Shown: positions 15,456 to 24,188 of the stretch, piece by piece
How positions within the stretch are numbered: the stretch's first letter is position 1
Layout of the letters: every line of letters begins with the position of its first letter
Origin: Pseudomonas mandelii
GTDB taxonomy: Bacteria; Pseudomonadota; Gammaproteobacteria; Pseudomonadales; Pseudomonadaceae
Direction: 5' to 3'
DNA length: 64,000 nt
Assembly (NCBI RefSeq): GCF_024138395.1
Contig: NZ_JAMYDU010000020.1
Coordinates: forward strand, 37,417 to 101,416
The notes under the pieces: model-generated
Told to the model about the DNA's origin: nothing
Databases searched by the model: none
What the model saw: only the letters and a program-made list of their open reading frames with translations
Position numbers and translations under genes: made by a program

Positions 15456-16946
15456 TCAGGCCTTGGCGCGGTCCAGCAGGTATTGGGTCAGCAGGGGAAC
15501 CGGACGGCCAGTGGCGCCCTTGTCCTTGCCGCCGCTGGTCCAGGCCGTGCCGGCGATGTCCAGGTGCGCCCAGTTCAGGTTTTTGGTGAAGCGCGACAGG
15601 AAACAGGCAGCGGTGATGGCGCCGGCTTTCGGGCCGCCAATGTTGGCGATGTCAGCGAACGGGCTGTCCAATTGTTCTTGATACTCATCGAACAGCGGCA
15701 GTTGCCAGGCGCGGTCGTCGGCGGATTGGCCGGCGCTCAACAGTTGGCCGATCAGCTCGTCGTTGTTGCCCAGCAGGCCCGAGATGTGAGAACCCAGTGC
15801 GACGACACAAGCACCGGTCAGGGTGGCGATGTCGATCACGGCTTGCGGCTTGAAGCGTTCGGAATAGGTCAGGGCATCGCACAGCACCAGACGGCCTTCG
15901 GCGTCGGTGTTGAGAATTTCCACGGTCTGGCCACTCATGGTGGTGACAATGTCGCCCGGACGCGAAGCGTTGCCGCTCGGCATGTTCTCGGCGCAAGCCA
16001 GGATGCACACCAGATTGATCGGCAGGTTCAGCTCAAGCACGGCACGCAGGGTACCGAACACGCTGGCGGCGCCGCCCATGTCGTACTTCATTTCGTCCAT
16101 GCCGGCGCCCGGTTTCAGGCTGATGCCGCCGGTGTCGAAGGTAATGCCTTTGCCAACCAACGCGTAGGGCTTCTCGGATTTCTTGCCGCCGTTGTATTGC
16201 ATGACGATCAGGCGCGGCGGCTGGGCGCTGCCCTGGCCGACGGCGTAAAACGAGCCCATGCCCAGATCCTTGATCTTCTTTTCATCGAGGACTTCGACTT
16301 TCAGGCTCTTGAATTCTTTGCCCAGGTTCTTGGCTTGCTCGCCCAGGAATGTCGGGTGGCAGATGTTTGGCGGCAGGTTGCCCAGGTTACGGGTGAAGGC
16401 CATGCCGTTGGCGATCGCGGTGGCGTGGGCCACGGCGCGTTCGATTTCAGCCTGTGCTGCCTTGATGGTCACCAAGGTGATTTTCTTCAGGGTGAGCGGC
16501 TCGGCTTTCTGGCTCTTGAACTGGTCGAAGGTGTACTCGCCATCCACCAGGGTTTCGGCCAGCAGGCGGGTCTTGCCATAGCTGTCGCGGCCTTTGACCA
16601 CGACTTCATCCAGGGCCAGTACTGCATCGCTGCCGCCCAGGCCTTTAAGGGTGTTGAGGATGCCGGCGATGATTTTGCGGAACGGGCGATCGCCCAGTTC
16701 GTCATCCTTGCCCACGCCCACCAGCAACACGCGCTCGGCCTTGAGGTTAGGCAAGCTGTGCAGCAACAGGCTCTGGCCGACTTTGCCTGCCAGATCGCCG
16801 CGCTTGAGTACCGCGCTGATGGCGCCACCGCTCAGCTCATCGAGTTGTTTGGCAACGATGCCGAGTTTGCGGCCTTCACCGACGGCGACCACCAAGGTGG
16901 CGGTCTTCAACGTTTCCGGGCTAACACTCTTTACAACCAGTTCCAT
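15456..16946 (-). CDS. pepA: Leucyl aminopeptidase (cytosol aminopeptidase) PepA
   Basis: M17 di-metal aminopeptidase of 496 residues that removes N-terminal residues from peptides; the family member in E. coli also acts as a DNA-binding protein in Xer recombination. The M17 signature NTDAEGRL is at 346-353. The other metal-ligand stretch, GITFDTGGISLKPGAGMDEM, is present upstream. The N-terminal macro-like domain is complete. Reading from ATG 16946 gives MELVVKSVSPETLKTATLVV. It is divergent from lptF, and holC follows downstream. Confidence 0.96.
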   Translation of the reverse strand: MELVVKSVSPETLKTATLVVAVGEGRKLGIVAKQLDELSGGAISAVLKRGDLAGKVGQSLLLHSLPNLKAERVLLVGVGKDDELGDRPFRKIIAGILNTLKGLGGSDAVLALDEVVVKGRDSYGKTRLLAETLVDGEYTFDQFKSQKAEPLTLKKITLVTIKAAQAEIERAVAHATAIANGMAFTRNLGNLPPNICHPTFLGEQAKNLGKEFKSLKVEVLDEKKIKDLGMGSFYAVGQGSAQPPRLIVMQYNGGKKSEKPYALVGKGITFDTGGISLKPGAGMDEMKYDMGGAASVFGTLRAVLELNLPINLVCILACAENMPSGNASRPGDIVTTMSGQTVEILNTDAEGRLVLCDALTYSERFKPQAVIDIATLTGACVVALGSHISGLLGNNDELIGQLLSAGQSADDRAWQLPLFDEYQEQLDSPFADIANIGGPKAGAITAACFLSRFTKNLNWAHLDIAGTAWTSGGKDKGATGRPVPLLTQYLLDRAKA

Positions 16947-17124
16947 GTCCGGGTCCCTGAATTAATGGTCAAAATGCGCGACGCGCAGAGGACTTGCTTA
17001 TAAGTAGAAAGACGCAGGTAGCAGTGCCAGCGACAAAGGCCGCAGTTTGAACCTCGCTAATGGCGCCTGACAACCCTCGGTCGTACGAACTTCGGTGGTT
17101 CAGGTATCTGCTTGAGCATGCGCA

Positions 17125-17153
17125 GTGACAGGCGCACCCAATCACAGGATAAT
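17125..17153 (+). promoter_or_regulatory. Candidate sigma-70 promoter of lptFG
   Basis: GTGACA (17125-17130), a 17-base spacer, then GATAAT (17148-17153), about 90 bases before lptF in the 297-base gap separating it from pepA. The remainder of that gap (16947-17124) should carry the pepA promoter; a TTATAA at about 16996-17001 is a possible -10 for it. Confidence 0.5.
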
Positions 17154-17243
17154 GCGCCATCTTTTTCGGCGGCTCTGCCCTGCGGACCGACCGATACGTT
17201 TGTTTGTTTGGCCGCTTAGCCTGACAACCCTGGAGTGTCTGGT

Positions 17244-18362
17244 TTGATTGTCTTCCGTTATCTATCCCGCGAAGTCCTGTTGACCTTGAGCGCCGTCAGC
17301 GCCGTGCTGCTGGTCATCATCATGAGCGGACGCTTCATCAAATACCTCGCCCAAGCGGCCGCTGGTGCTCTGGATCCGGGCTCGCTGTTCCTGATCATGG
17401 GCTTCCGTCTGCCGGGTTTCCTGCAGTTGATCCTGCCTTTGGGGCTGTTTCTCGGAATCCTGCTGGCCTACGGTCGTCTGTACCTCGACAGCGAAATGAC
17501 TGTGTTGTCGGCCACCGGCATGAGCCAGCAACGGCTGTTTCGCATCACCCTGTTTCCGGCCACGCTGGTTGCGCTAGTGGTGGCTTGGTTGAGCCTGAGC
17601 CTGGCGCCACAAGGTGCCAACCAGTTCCAGCTGCTGCTGAACAAACAGGACGCACTGACTGAGTTCGATACCCTCGAGCCAGGCCGCTTCCAGGCCTTGC
17701 GCGACGGTACCCGGGTGACCTACACCGAGCAATTGTCGGATGACCGCATCAATCTGGGCGGCGTGTTCATTTCGCAAAAGAATGTAAGTTCCGACAAAAA
17801 GGATCGCGGGATTTCCGTGCTGGTGGCCGAGAAGGGCCGCCAGGAAATTCGCCCCGACGGCAATCGGTATCTGATTCTCGACAACGGCTACCGCTACGAC
17901 GGTAATCCGGGTCAGGCCGACTACCGCGCCATCAAATACGACGAGTACGGCGTATTGCTGCCCAAGCCGGACGTCAGCGACGAAGTCACCGACCGCGATG
18001 CGATGACCACCCGCTCCCTGCTGGGCAATGATGACATTCGTTCCCGCACCGAACTGCAATGGCGTCTGTCTCTGCCGTTGCTGGTCTTCATCGTGACCCT
18101 GATGGCGGTGCCGCTGTCGCGGGTCAACCCGCGTCAGGGCCGTTTCCTCAAGCTGCTGCCGGCGATTCTTCTTTATATGGCTTACCTGACCATCCTGATT
18201 GCCGCTCGCGGCGCCCTCGAAAAGGGCAAGATCCCGGCAGCATTGGGCTTGTGGTGGGTGCATGCGATCTTCCTGGCCATCGGTCTGGGCTTGCTGTATT
18301 GGGAGCCGTTGCGCTTGAAGATGGCAAGTCGCCGCAGTGCGCTGGAGGTGGCCCGTGGATAA
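17244..18362 (+). CDS. lptF: LPS export ABC transporter permease LptF
   Basis: Inner-membrane subunit of LptB2FG, which extracts LPS for transport to the outer membrane; 372 residues. Three N-terminal spans (starting VIFRYLSREVLL-like: IVFRYLSREVLLTL), a periplasmic beta-jellyroll domain in the middle and three C-terminal spans (WRLSLPLLVFIVTLMAVPLSRV onwards) are seen. I chose TTG 17244 rather than GTG 17235, because the GGAG at 17231-17234 is 9 bases before the TTG but directly touches the GTG. It overlaps lptG by 8 bases. Confidence 0.92.
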   Translation: MIVFRYLSREVLLTLSAVSAVLLVIIMSGRFIKYLAQAAAGALDPGSLFLIMGFRLPGFLQLILPLGLFLGILLAYGRLYLDSEMTVLSATGMSQQRLFRITLFPATLVALVVAWLSLSLAPQGANQFQLLLNKQDALTEFDTLEPGRFQALRDGTRVTYTEQLSDDRINLGGVFISQKNVSSDKKDRGISVLVAEKGRQEIRPDGNRYLILDNGYRYDGNPGQADYRAIKYDEYGVLLPKPDVSDEVTDRDAMTTRSLLGNDDIRSRTELQWRLSLPLLVFIVTLMAVPLSRVNPRQGRFLKLLPAILLYMAYLTILIAARGALEKGKIPAALGLWWVHAIFLAIGLGLLYWEPLRLKMASRRSALEVARG

Positions 18363-19416
18363 GCTCGATCGCTACATTGGTAGCAGCGTGTTCATGGCGA
18401 TCCTGGCGGTACTGGGGATCATTCTGGGTCTGGCAACGTTGTTTGCCTTCATCGATGAGATGGGCGACGTCAGCGATACCTACACGCTGGCGGATGTCCT
18501 GAGCTATGTGCTGCTGACTGCGCCGCGCCGTCTGTACGACATGTTGCCGATGGCGGCTCTGATCGGTTGCCTGATCGGCCTCGGCAGCCTGGCCAGCCAC
18601 AGCGAACTGACCATCATGCGCGCGGCCGGCGTGTCGCTCGGTCGAATCGTCTGGGCTGTCATGAAGCCGATGTTGCTTTTGATGGCGGTGGGACTGGTGA
18701 TCGGTGAATACGTCGCGCCGGCCACGGAAGTCACCGCTCAGGCCAACCGCTCGCTGGCCCAGGGCAGTGGCGATGCACAAAGCGCCAAGCACGGTCTGTG
18801 GCACCGTCAGGGTGACGAGTTCATTCACGTCAACTCCGTGCAACCCAATGGTCTGTTATATGGCGTGACCCGTTATCGCTTCGACGATCAACGCCACATT
18901 CTGTCTTCGAGCTTCGCCAAGCGCGCGGAATTCGACACGGATCACTGGCAACTGAGCGATGTCACGACCACGTTGTTCCATGAAAAGAACACCGAAGTGG
19001 TGACGACTCCGGTGGAGCGTTGGGAAGTAGCCCTGAGCCCGCAACTGCTGAGCACTGTGGTGATGGCGCCTGAATCACTGTCGATCAGCGGTCTGTGGAG
19101 TTACATCCACTATCTTGCTGATCAGGGCCTGAGCAACGGTCGGTACTGGCTGGCATTTTGGGTCAAGGTGTTGCAGCCGCTGGTGACCGCCGCATTGGTG
19201 CTGATGGCGATTTCCTTCATCTTCGGTCCGCTGCGTTCGGTGACCCTCGGTCAGCGGGTCTTTACCGGTGTGTTGGTGGGCTTCACCTTCCGCATCGTCC
19301 AGGATTTGCTCGGGCCTTCGAGCCTGGTATTCGGTTTTTCGCCGCTGTTTGCGGTGCTGGTACCGGCCGGTGTCTGTGCCCTGGCCGGGGTCTGGTTGTT
19401 GCGCCGGGCTGGTTGA
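18355..19416 (+). CDS. lptG: LPS export ABC transporter permease LptG
   Basis: Partner permease of LptF, 353 residues from the GTG at 18355 (MDKLDRYIGSSVFMAIL), with GGAGG 6-10 bases upstream inside lptF. Topology is the same 3 + 3 spans with a periplasmic domain between. YxxxG-like LDRYIG at the N-terminus is typical. The overlap with lptF implies coupled translation. A terminator follows at 19450. The lptB and lptC genes are not in the window. Confidence 0.92.
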   Translation: MDKLDRYIGSSVFMAILAVLGIILGLATLFAFIDEMGDVSDTYTLADVLSYVLLTAPRRLYDMLPMAALIGCLIGLGSLASHSELTIMRAAGVSLGRIVWAVMKPMLLLMAVGLVIGEYVAPATEVTAQANRSLAQGSGDAQSAKHGLWHRQGDEFIHVNSVQPNGLLYGVTRYRFDDQRHILSSSFAKRAEFDTDHWQLSDVTTTLFHEKNTEVVTTPVERWEVALSPQLLSTVVMAPESLSISGLWSYIHYLADQGLSNGRYWLAFWVKVLQPLVTAALVLMAISFIFGPLRSVTLGQRVFTGVLVGFTFRIVQDLLGPSSLVFGFSPLFAVLVPAGVCALAGVWLLRRAG

Positions 19417-19449
19417 TCGCGGGTTATTCCCGATGTGGCTTGTCACTCA

Positions 19450-19481
19450 AAACGCCCCAGTCGCAAGACCGGGGCGTTTTT
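19450..19481 (+). terminator. Rho-independent terminator after lptG
   Basis: AACGCCCC-AGTCGCAAGACC-GGGGCGTT hairpin followed by TTTTT, 34 bases after lptG. Confidence 0.87.
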
Positions 19482-19505
19482 GTAAGCGCCGTCTGACCTG
19501 CGAAC

Positions 19506-19535
19506 GTGACGCTTGCGCCGTGGATCAGGTACAAT
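19506..19535 (+). promoter_or_regulatory. Candidate sigma-70 promoter of the lepA operon
   Basis: GTGACG (19506-19511), an 18-base spacer, then TACAAT (19530-19535), 52 bases before the lepA start codon and immediately after the lptG terminator. Confidence 0.5.
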
Positions 19536-19587
19536 TCCCGGCTATTTTTCGGCGGGCTATGCCTGCAGCCTTTTTGAGTGTTGATCC

Positions 19588-21387
19588 GTGAGTGATTTGA
19601 GTCATATCCGCAATTTCTCCATCATCGCCCACATTGACCATGGCAAGTCGACGCTGGCCGATCGCTTCATCCAGATGTGCGGCGGCCTTGCCGAGCGCGA
19701 AATGGAAGCCCAGGTGCTGGACTCCATGGACCTGGAACGTGAACGCGGGATCACCATCAAGGCCCACAGCGTCACCCTTTATTACACTGCCCGCGATGGC
19801 ATCAAGTACCAGCTGAACTTCATTGACACCCCCGGCCACGTTGACTTCACCTACGAAGTCAGCCGGTCGCTGGCGGCCTGTGAAGGTGCGTTGCTGGTGG
19901 TCGATGCCGGTCAGGGCGTTGAAGCGCAGTCGGTTGCCAACTGCTACACGGCGATCGAGCAGGGCCTGGAAGTCATGCCGGTCCTGAACAAGATCGACCT
20001 GCCACAGGCCGATCCGGACCGCGTCAAAGAAGAAATCGAAAAAATCATCGGCATCGATGCCACCGATGCGGTCGAGTGCTCTGCCAAGACTGGCCTGGGC
20101 GTCGATGAAGTGCTCGAACGCCTGGTTCACACCATTCCTGCGCCGACCGGCAACTACGAAGATCCGCTGCAAGCGTTGATCATCGACTCCTGGTTCGACA
20201 ACTACCTGGGTGTTGTTTCCCTGGTGCGCGTGCGTCACGGTCGTGTGAAGAAGGGCGACAAGATCCTCGTCAAATCCACCGGCAAGATCCACTTGGTGGA
20301 CAGCGTCGGTGTATTCAACCCGAAACACACTCCTACCGTTGACCTGAAGGCCGGTGAAGTGGGCTTCATCATTGCCAGCATCAAGGACATTCACGGTGCA
20401 CCGGTCGGCGACACCCTGACCTTGAGCTCCACGCCCGACGTTGACGTGCTGCCAGGCTTCAAACGCATTCAGCCGCAGGTGTATGCCGGTCTGTTCCCGG
20501 TCAGCTCCGACGACTTCGAAGATTTCCGTGAAGCGCTGCAAAAGCTCACGCTCAACGACTCGTCCTTGCAGTACACCCCGGAAAGCTCCGACGCCTTGGG
20601 CTTCGGCTTCCGTTGCGGGTTCCTCGGCATGCTGCACATGGAAATCATCCAGGAGCGCCTGGAGCGCGAGTACGACCTGGACTTGATCACCACGGCACCG
20701 ACGGTCATTTTCGAGCTGTTGCTGAAAACCGGTGAAACGATTTACGTCGATAACCCGTCGAAGCTTCCGGACCTGTCATCGATCGAAGACATGCGCGAGC
20801 CGATCGTGCGGGCCAATATCCTTGTGCCGCAAGAGCACCTGGGTAACGTCATCACCCTGTGTATCGAAAAACGTGGCGTGCAGCACGACATGCTGTTCCT
20901 CGGTACGCAAGTTCAAGTGACCTACGATTTGCCGATGAACGAAGTGGTCCTCGACTTCTTCGACCGTCTGAAATCCACCAGCCGTGGCTATGCTTCGCTG
21001 GATTACCATTTCGATCGTTATCAATCAGCTAATCTGGTGAAACTGGATGTGCTGATCAACGGTGACAAGGTCGACGCCCTGGCGCTGATCGTGCATCGCG
21101 ACAATGCGCACTACAAAGGTCGCCAGTTGACCGAGAAGATGAAAGAACTGATTCCGCGCCAGATGTTCGACGTCGCGATCCAGGCCGCCATCGGCGGGCA
21201 GATCATTGCGCGGACTTCCGTCAAGGCACTCAGAAAGAACGTATTGGCCAAATGCTACGGCGGTGACGTTAGCCGTAAGCGCAAGCTGTTGGAAAAGCAA
21301 AAGGCCGGTAAAAAACGCATGAAGCAGGTTGGTAACGTGGAGATTCCACAAGAAGCCTTCCTTGCAGTGCTCAGGTTGGATAGTTAG
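19588..21387 (+). CDS. lepA: Elongation factor 4 (LepA)
   Basis: Translational GTPase that binds the ribosome, 599 residues from the GTG at 19588. The P-loop AHIDHGKST and G3 DTPGHVDF are present, as is NKIDLP (G4). The C-terminal LepA-specific domain includes GRQLTEKMKELIPRQMFDV and a basic KCYGGDVSRKRKLLEKQK. It is first in the lepA-lepB-rnc-era set. In reference Pseudomonas, mucD normally precedes lepA; here lptG does. Confidence 0.97.
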   Translation: MSDLSHIRNFSIIAHIDHGKSTLADRFIQMCGGLAEREMEAQVLDSMDLERERGITIKAHSVTLYYTARDGIKYQLNFIDTPGHVDFTYEVSRSLAACEGALLVVDAGQGVEAQSVANCYTAIEQGLEVMPVLNKIDLPQADPDRVKEEIEKIIGIDATDAVECSAKTGLGVDEVLERLVHTIPAPTGNYEDPLQALIIDSWFDNYLGVVSLVRVRHGRVKKGDKILVKSTGKIHLVDSVGVFNPKHTPTVDLKAGEVGFIIASIKDIHGAPVGDTLTLSSTPDVDVLPGFKRIQPQVYAGLFPVSSDDFEDFREALQKLTLNDSSLQYTPESSDALGFGFRCGFLGMLHMEIIQERLEREYDLDLITTAPTVIFELLLKTGETIYVDNPSKLPDLSSIEDMREPIVRANILVPQEHLGNVITLCIEKRGVQHDMLFLGTQVQVTYDLPMNEVVLDFFDRLKSTSRGYASLDYHFDRYQSANLVKLDVLINGDKVDALALIVHRDNAHYKGRQLTEKMKELIPRQMFDVAIQAAIGGQIIARTSVKALRKNVLAKCYGGDVSRKRKLLEKQKAGKKRMKQVGNVEIPQEAFLAVLRLDS

Positions 21388-21392
21388 GTCCT

Positions 21393-22247
21393 ATGTCACT
21401 AAATTTCCCGCTGTTGCTGGTCATCGCCGTGTTCGTCTGCGGCCTGTTGGCATTGCTCGATCTGCTGTTCCTGGCGCCACGGCGCCGGGCTGCCATTAAC
21501 TCTTACCAGGGTAGCGTCAGCCAGGCTGACATGGTGGTGGTCGAGAAACTGAACAAAGAGCCGCTGCTGGTCGAATACGGCAAGTCGTTCTTCCCGGTGT
21601 TGTTTATCGTGCTGGTGCTGCGTTCGTTCCTGGTGGAACCGTTCCAGATTCCTTCCGGCTCGATGAAACCGACCCTGGACGTCGGCGACTTCATTCTGGT
21701 GAATAAATTTTCTTACGGGATCCGCTTGCCGGTGATCGACAAGAAAGTCATCGAAGTCGGTGATCCGCAGCGCGGCGATGTGATGGTGTTCCGCTACCCG
21801 AGCGACCCGAACGTCAATTACATCAAGCGTGTGGTGGGCCTGCCGGGTGACCAGATTCGTTACACCGCCGACAAACGTCTGTTCGTCAACGGTGAGTCGA
21901 TCGCCGAGCAACTGGTCGGCTCCGAGCCGGGCACGCTGGGCAGCGCCGAGCTCTACAAGGAAAAACTCGGCATCGCCGAGCACCTTATCCGCAAGGAAAT
22001 GAGCCGCTACCGCGCAGCGCCGGATCGTTCGTGGACCGTGCCTGCCGGGCACTACTTCATGATGGGCGACAACCGCGACAACTCGAACGACAGTCGCTAC
22101 TGGGATGATCCGAGTATTCCCAAGAATCTGCTGGGCATGGTTCCCGACAAGAATATCGTCGGCAAGGCCTTCGCAGTCTGGATGAGCTGGCCGGAACCCA
22201 AACTCAGTCACCTGCCGAATTTCTCGCGGGTTGGCCTGATCAAGTAA
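21393..22247 (+). CDS. lepB: Signal peptidase I
   Basis: Inner-membrane serine peptidase that removes Sec and Tat signal peptides, 284 residues. Two N-terminal spans (residues 4-27 and about 65-80) are followed by the periplasmic catalytic domain with the Ser/Lys dyad: S90 in PSGSMKPT and K145 in YIKRVVGLPGD. The GDNRDNSNDSRYW box (about 225-237) is also present. It starts 5 bases after the lepA stop and is clearly co-transcribed. Confidence 0.97.
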   Translation: MSLNFPLLLVIAVFVCGLLALLDLLFLAPRRRAAINSYQGSVSQADMVVVEKLNKEPLLVEYGKSFFPVLFIVLVLRSFLVEPFQIPSGSMKPTLDVGDFILVNKFSYGIRLPVIDKKVIEVGDPQRGDVMVFRYPSDPNVNYIKRVVGLPGDQIRYTADKRLFVNGESIAEQLVGSEPGTLGSAELYKEKLGIAEHLIRKEMSRYRAAPDRSWTVPAGHYFMMGDNRDNSNDSRYWDDPSIPKNLLGMVPDKNIVGKAFAVWMSWPEPKLSHLPNFSRVGLIK

Positions 22248-22254
22248 TCACACA

Positions 22255-22277
22255 CGGCGCTGTTGAACACAGCGCCG
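22255..22277 (+). other. Short hairpin after lepB
   Basis: CGGCGCTGT-TGAAC-ACAGCGCCG, perfect 9-bp stem eight bases after lepB, without a T-run. The sequence TTGAACACAGCG from this hairpin occurs again at 22346-22357. Confidence 0.6.
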
Positions 22278-22315
22278 AATGCATTTCTGGAACCGGCATA
22301 ATCGGCGACAGAAGC

Positions 22316-22435
22316 ATGAAAACAACGATATTCAGGACGTTATTTTTGAACACAGCGTTAATTGTCCCAAGCCTGCGCCGCACCACGGCGATGGCGGTGG
22401 AATCCAGCCACGAACTCAGCGTGGGTAAACCGTGA
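22316..22435 (+). CDS. Candidate 39-residue small protein overlapping the rnc start
   Basis: ATG 22316 opens a 39-codon frame, MKTTIFRTLFLNTALIVPSL followed by a polar tail RRTTAMAVESSHELSVGKP. GAAG lies just upstream, and the stop TGA overlaps the rnc GTG (GTGA at 22432-22435), a typical coupling arrangement. The first 20 residues look like a weak signal or membrane segment. No function is recognised, and expression is not proved. This place is occupied in the Pseudomonas genomes I remember by a roughly 120-residue DUF4845 protein, which this ORF does not resemble. Confidence 0.4.
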   Translation: MKTTIFRTLFLNTALIVPSLRRTTAMAVESSHELSVGKP

Positions 22436-23121
22436 GCGTCTCCTTAAGCCGTCTAGAGCGTCAGCTCGGCTACACCTTCAAAGACCAGGAGCTGATGGTC
22501 CTGGCCCTGACTCACCGCAGCTTTGCCGGGCGCAACAACGAACGCCTGGAGTTCCTCGGTGATGCCATCCTCAACTTCGTCGCTGGCGAGGCGCTGTTCG
22601 ATCGCTTCCCGCTGGCCCGCGAAGGCCAATTGTCGCGCTTGCGCGCACGCTTGGTGAAAGGTGAGACCCTGGCCGTACTGGCCCGTGGTTTCGACCTGGG
22701 TGAATACCTGCGCCTGGGCTCCGGCGAATTGAAAAGCGGCGGTTTCCGTCGCGAGTCGATTCTGGCCGATGCCCTGGAAGCGCTGATCGGTGCGATCTAC
22801 CTGGACGCCGGCATGGACATGGCGCGCGAGCGTGTGCTGGCCTGGCTGGCCGGAGAGTTCGAAGGCCTGACGCTGGTCGACACCAACAAAGATCCGAAAA
22901 CCCGCCTGCAGGAATTTTTGCAGTCCCGTGGTTGTGAGCTGCCACGATACGAAGTGGTGGATATCCAGGGTGAGCCGCATTGCCGGACGTTCTTCGTCGA
23001 ATGTGAAATCATCTTACTGAATGAAAAAAGCCGAGGTCAGGGTGTGAGCCGTCGTATTGCCGAACAGGTAGCGGCGGCCGCAGCACTGATTGCCCTGGGC
23101 GTGGAGAATGGCCATGACTGA
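22432..23121 (+). CDS. rnc: Ribonuclease III
   Basis: Double-strand-specific endoribonuclease that processes rRNA precursors and structured mRNAs, 229 residues from the GTG at 22432. The catalytic signature ERLEFLGDAIL (residues 37-47, with E40 and D44) is present, plus the second acidic helix ADALEALIGAIYLDAG. A C-terminal dsRNA-binding domain begins near residue 155 (DPKTRLQEFLQSRG). It overlaps era by 8 bases. In other bacteria rnc transcripts are self-cleaved upstream; the hairpin at 22255 is a conceivable target, an inference. Confidence 0.96.
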   Translation: MSVSLSRLERQLGYTFKDQELMVLALTHRSFAGRNNERLEFLGDAILNFVAGEALFDRFPLAREGQLSRLRARLVKGETLAVLARGFDLGEYLRLGSGELKSGGFRRESILADALEALIGAIYLDAGMDMARERVLAWLAGEFEGLTLVDTNKDPKTRLQEFLQSRGCELPRYEVVDIQGEPHCRTFFVECEIILLNEKSRGQGVSRRIAEQVAAAAALIALGVENGHD

Positions 23122-24016
23122 TTCAACCGCAACTCGCTGTGGCTATGTTGCCATCGTCGGCCGTCCCAACGTGGGCAAGTCCACGCTGCTGAACCACATT
23201 CTGGGTCAGAAGCTGGCGATCACCTCGCGCAAGCCGCAGACCACCCGTCACAACATGCTCGGCATCAAGACCGAGGGCGCCGTTCAAGCGATCTACGTCG
23301 ACACCCCGGGCATGCACAAGGGCGGCGAAAAGGCTCTGAACCGTTACATGAACAAGACCGCTTCGGCGGCGTTGAAAGACGTCGACGTGGTGATCTTCGT
23401 GGTTGACCGCACCAAGTGGACCGATGAAGACCAGATGGTCCTCGAACGCGTTCAGTACGTGACCGGCCCGCTGATCGTGGCGCTGAACAAGACCGACCGT
23501 ATCGAAGACAAATCCGAGCTGATGCCGCACCTGAGCTGGTTGCAGGAACAGCTGCCGAACGCGCAGATCATGCCGATCTCGGCCCAGCACGGGCACAACC
23601 TGGACGCGCTGGAACGAGTGATCGCCGAGCACCTGCCGGAAAACGATCACTTCTTCCCGGAAGATCAGATCACTGACCGCAGCAGCCGCTTTCTCGCCGC
23701 CGAACTGGTGCGCGAGAAAATCATGCGCCAATTGGGCGCCGAGCTGCCGTACCAGATCACCGTGGAAATCGAAGAGTTCAAGCAGCAGGGCAAAACCCTG
23801 CACATTCATGCCTTGATCCTCGTCGAACGTGACGGTCAAAAGAAAATCATCATTGGCGACAAGGGCGAGCGCATCAAGCGCATCGGCACCGAGGCGCGCA
23901 AGGATATGGAATTGCTGTTCGACTCCAAGATCATGCTTAACCTGTGGGTCAAGGTTAAGGGCGGCTGGTCCGATGACGAGCGCGCGCTGCGTTCGCTGGG
24001 TTACGGCGACCTGTAA
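23114..24016 (+). CDS. era: GTPase Era
   Basis: Essential 30S-assembly GTPase of 300 residues. It has the P-loop GRPNVGKS (16-23), G3 DTPG and G4 NKTD, followed by a C-terminal KH RNA-binding domain with GDKGERIKRIGTEARKDME. I chose ATG 23114 because GGAG lies 8 bases upstream; ATG 23108 is two codons earlier. It overlaps the rnc stop by 8 bases. Confidence 0.96.
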   Translation: MTDSTATRCGYVAIVGRPNVGKSTLLNHILGQKLAITSRKPQTTRHNMLGIKTEGAVQAIYVDTPGMHKGGEKALNRYMNKTASAALKDVDVVIFVVDRTKWTDEDQMVLERVQYVTGPLIVALNKTDRIEDKSELMPHLSWLQEQLPNAQIMPISAQHGHNLDALERVIAEHLPENDHFFPEDQITDRSSRFLAAELVREKIMRQLGAELPYQITVEIEEFKQQGKTLHIHALILVERDGQKKIIIGDKGERIKRIGTEARKDMELLFDSKIMLNLWVKVKGGWSDDERALRSLGYGDL

Positions 24017-24044
24017 CACCGGTTCCTGTTACACCGAAGTACCC

Positions 24045-24134
24045 TGTGGGAGCGAGCTTGCTCGCGATAGCGGTCTGCCAGTCAACATCAATGTTGAATG
24101 TCGGGTCCTCATCGCGAGCAAGCTCGCTCCCACA
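24045..24134. repeat. REP pair between era and recO
   Basis: TGTGGGAGCGAGCTTGCTCG at the left and its complement at the right (arms of about 24 bp, 24045-24068 and 24111-24134). It lies inside the rnc-era-recO gene string, so it is likely to be transcribed. Confidence 0.9.
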
Positions 24135-24188
24135 TTGGTTTGGGGTAGTTTGTAAATCTGTGCTGACTCATTGAGAACGCTGACTTCC

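Noticed and set aside
16969..17160. 63-codon minus-strand frame upstream of pepA
   Set aside because: It lies in the divergent promoter region, has no ribosome site and no recognisable domain.
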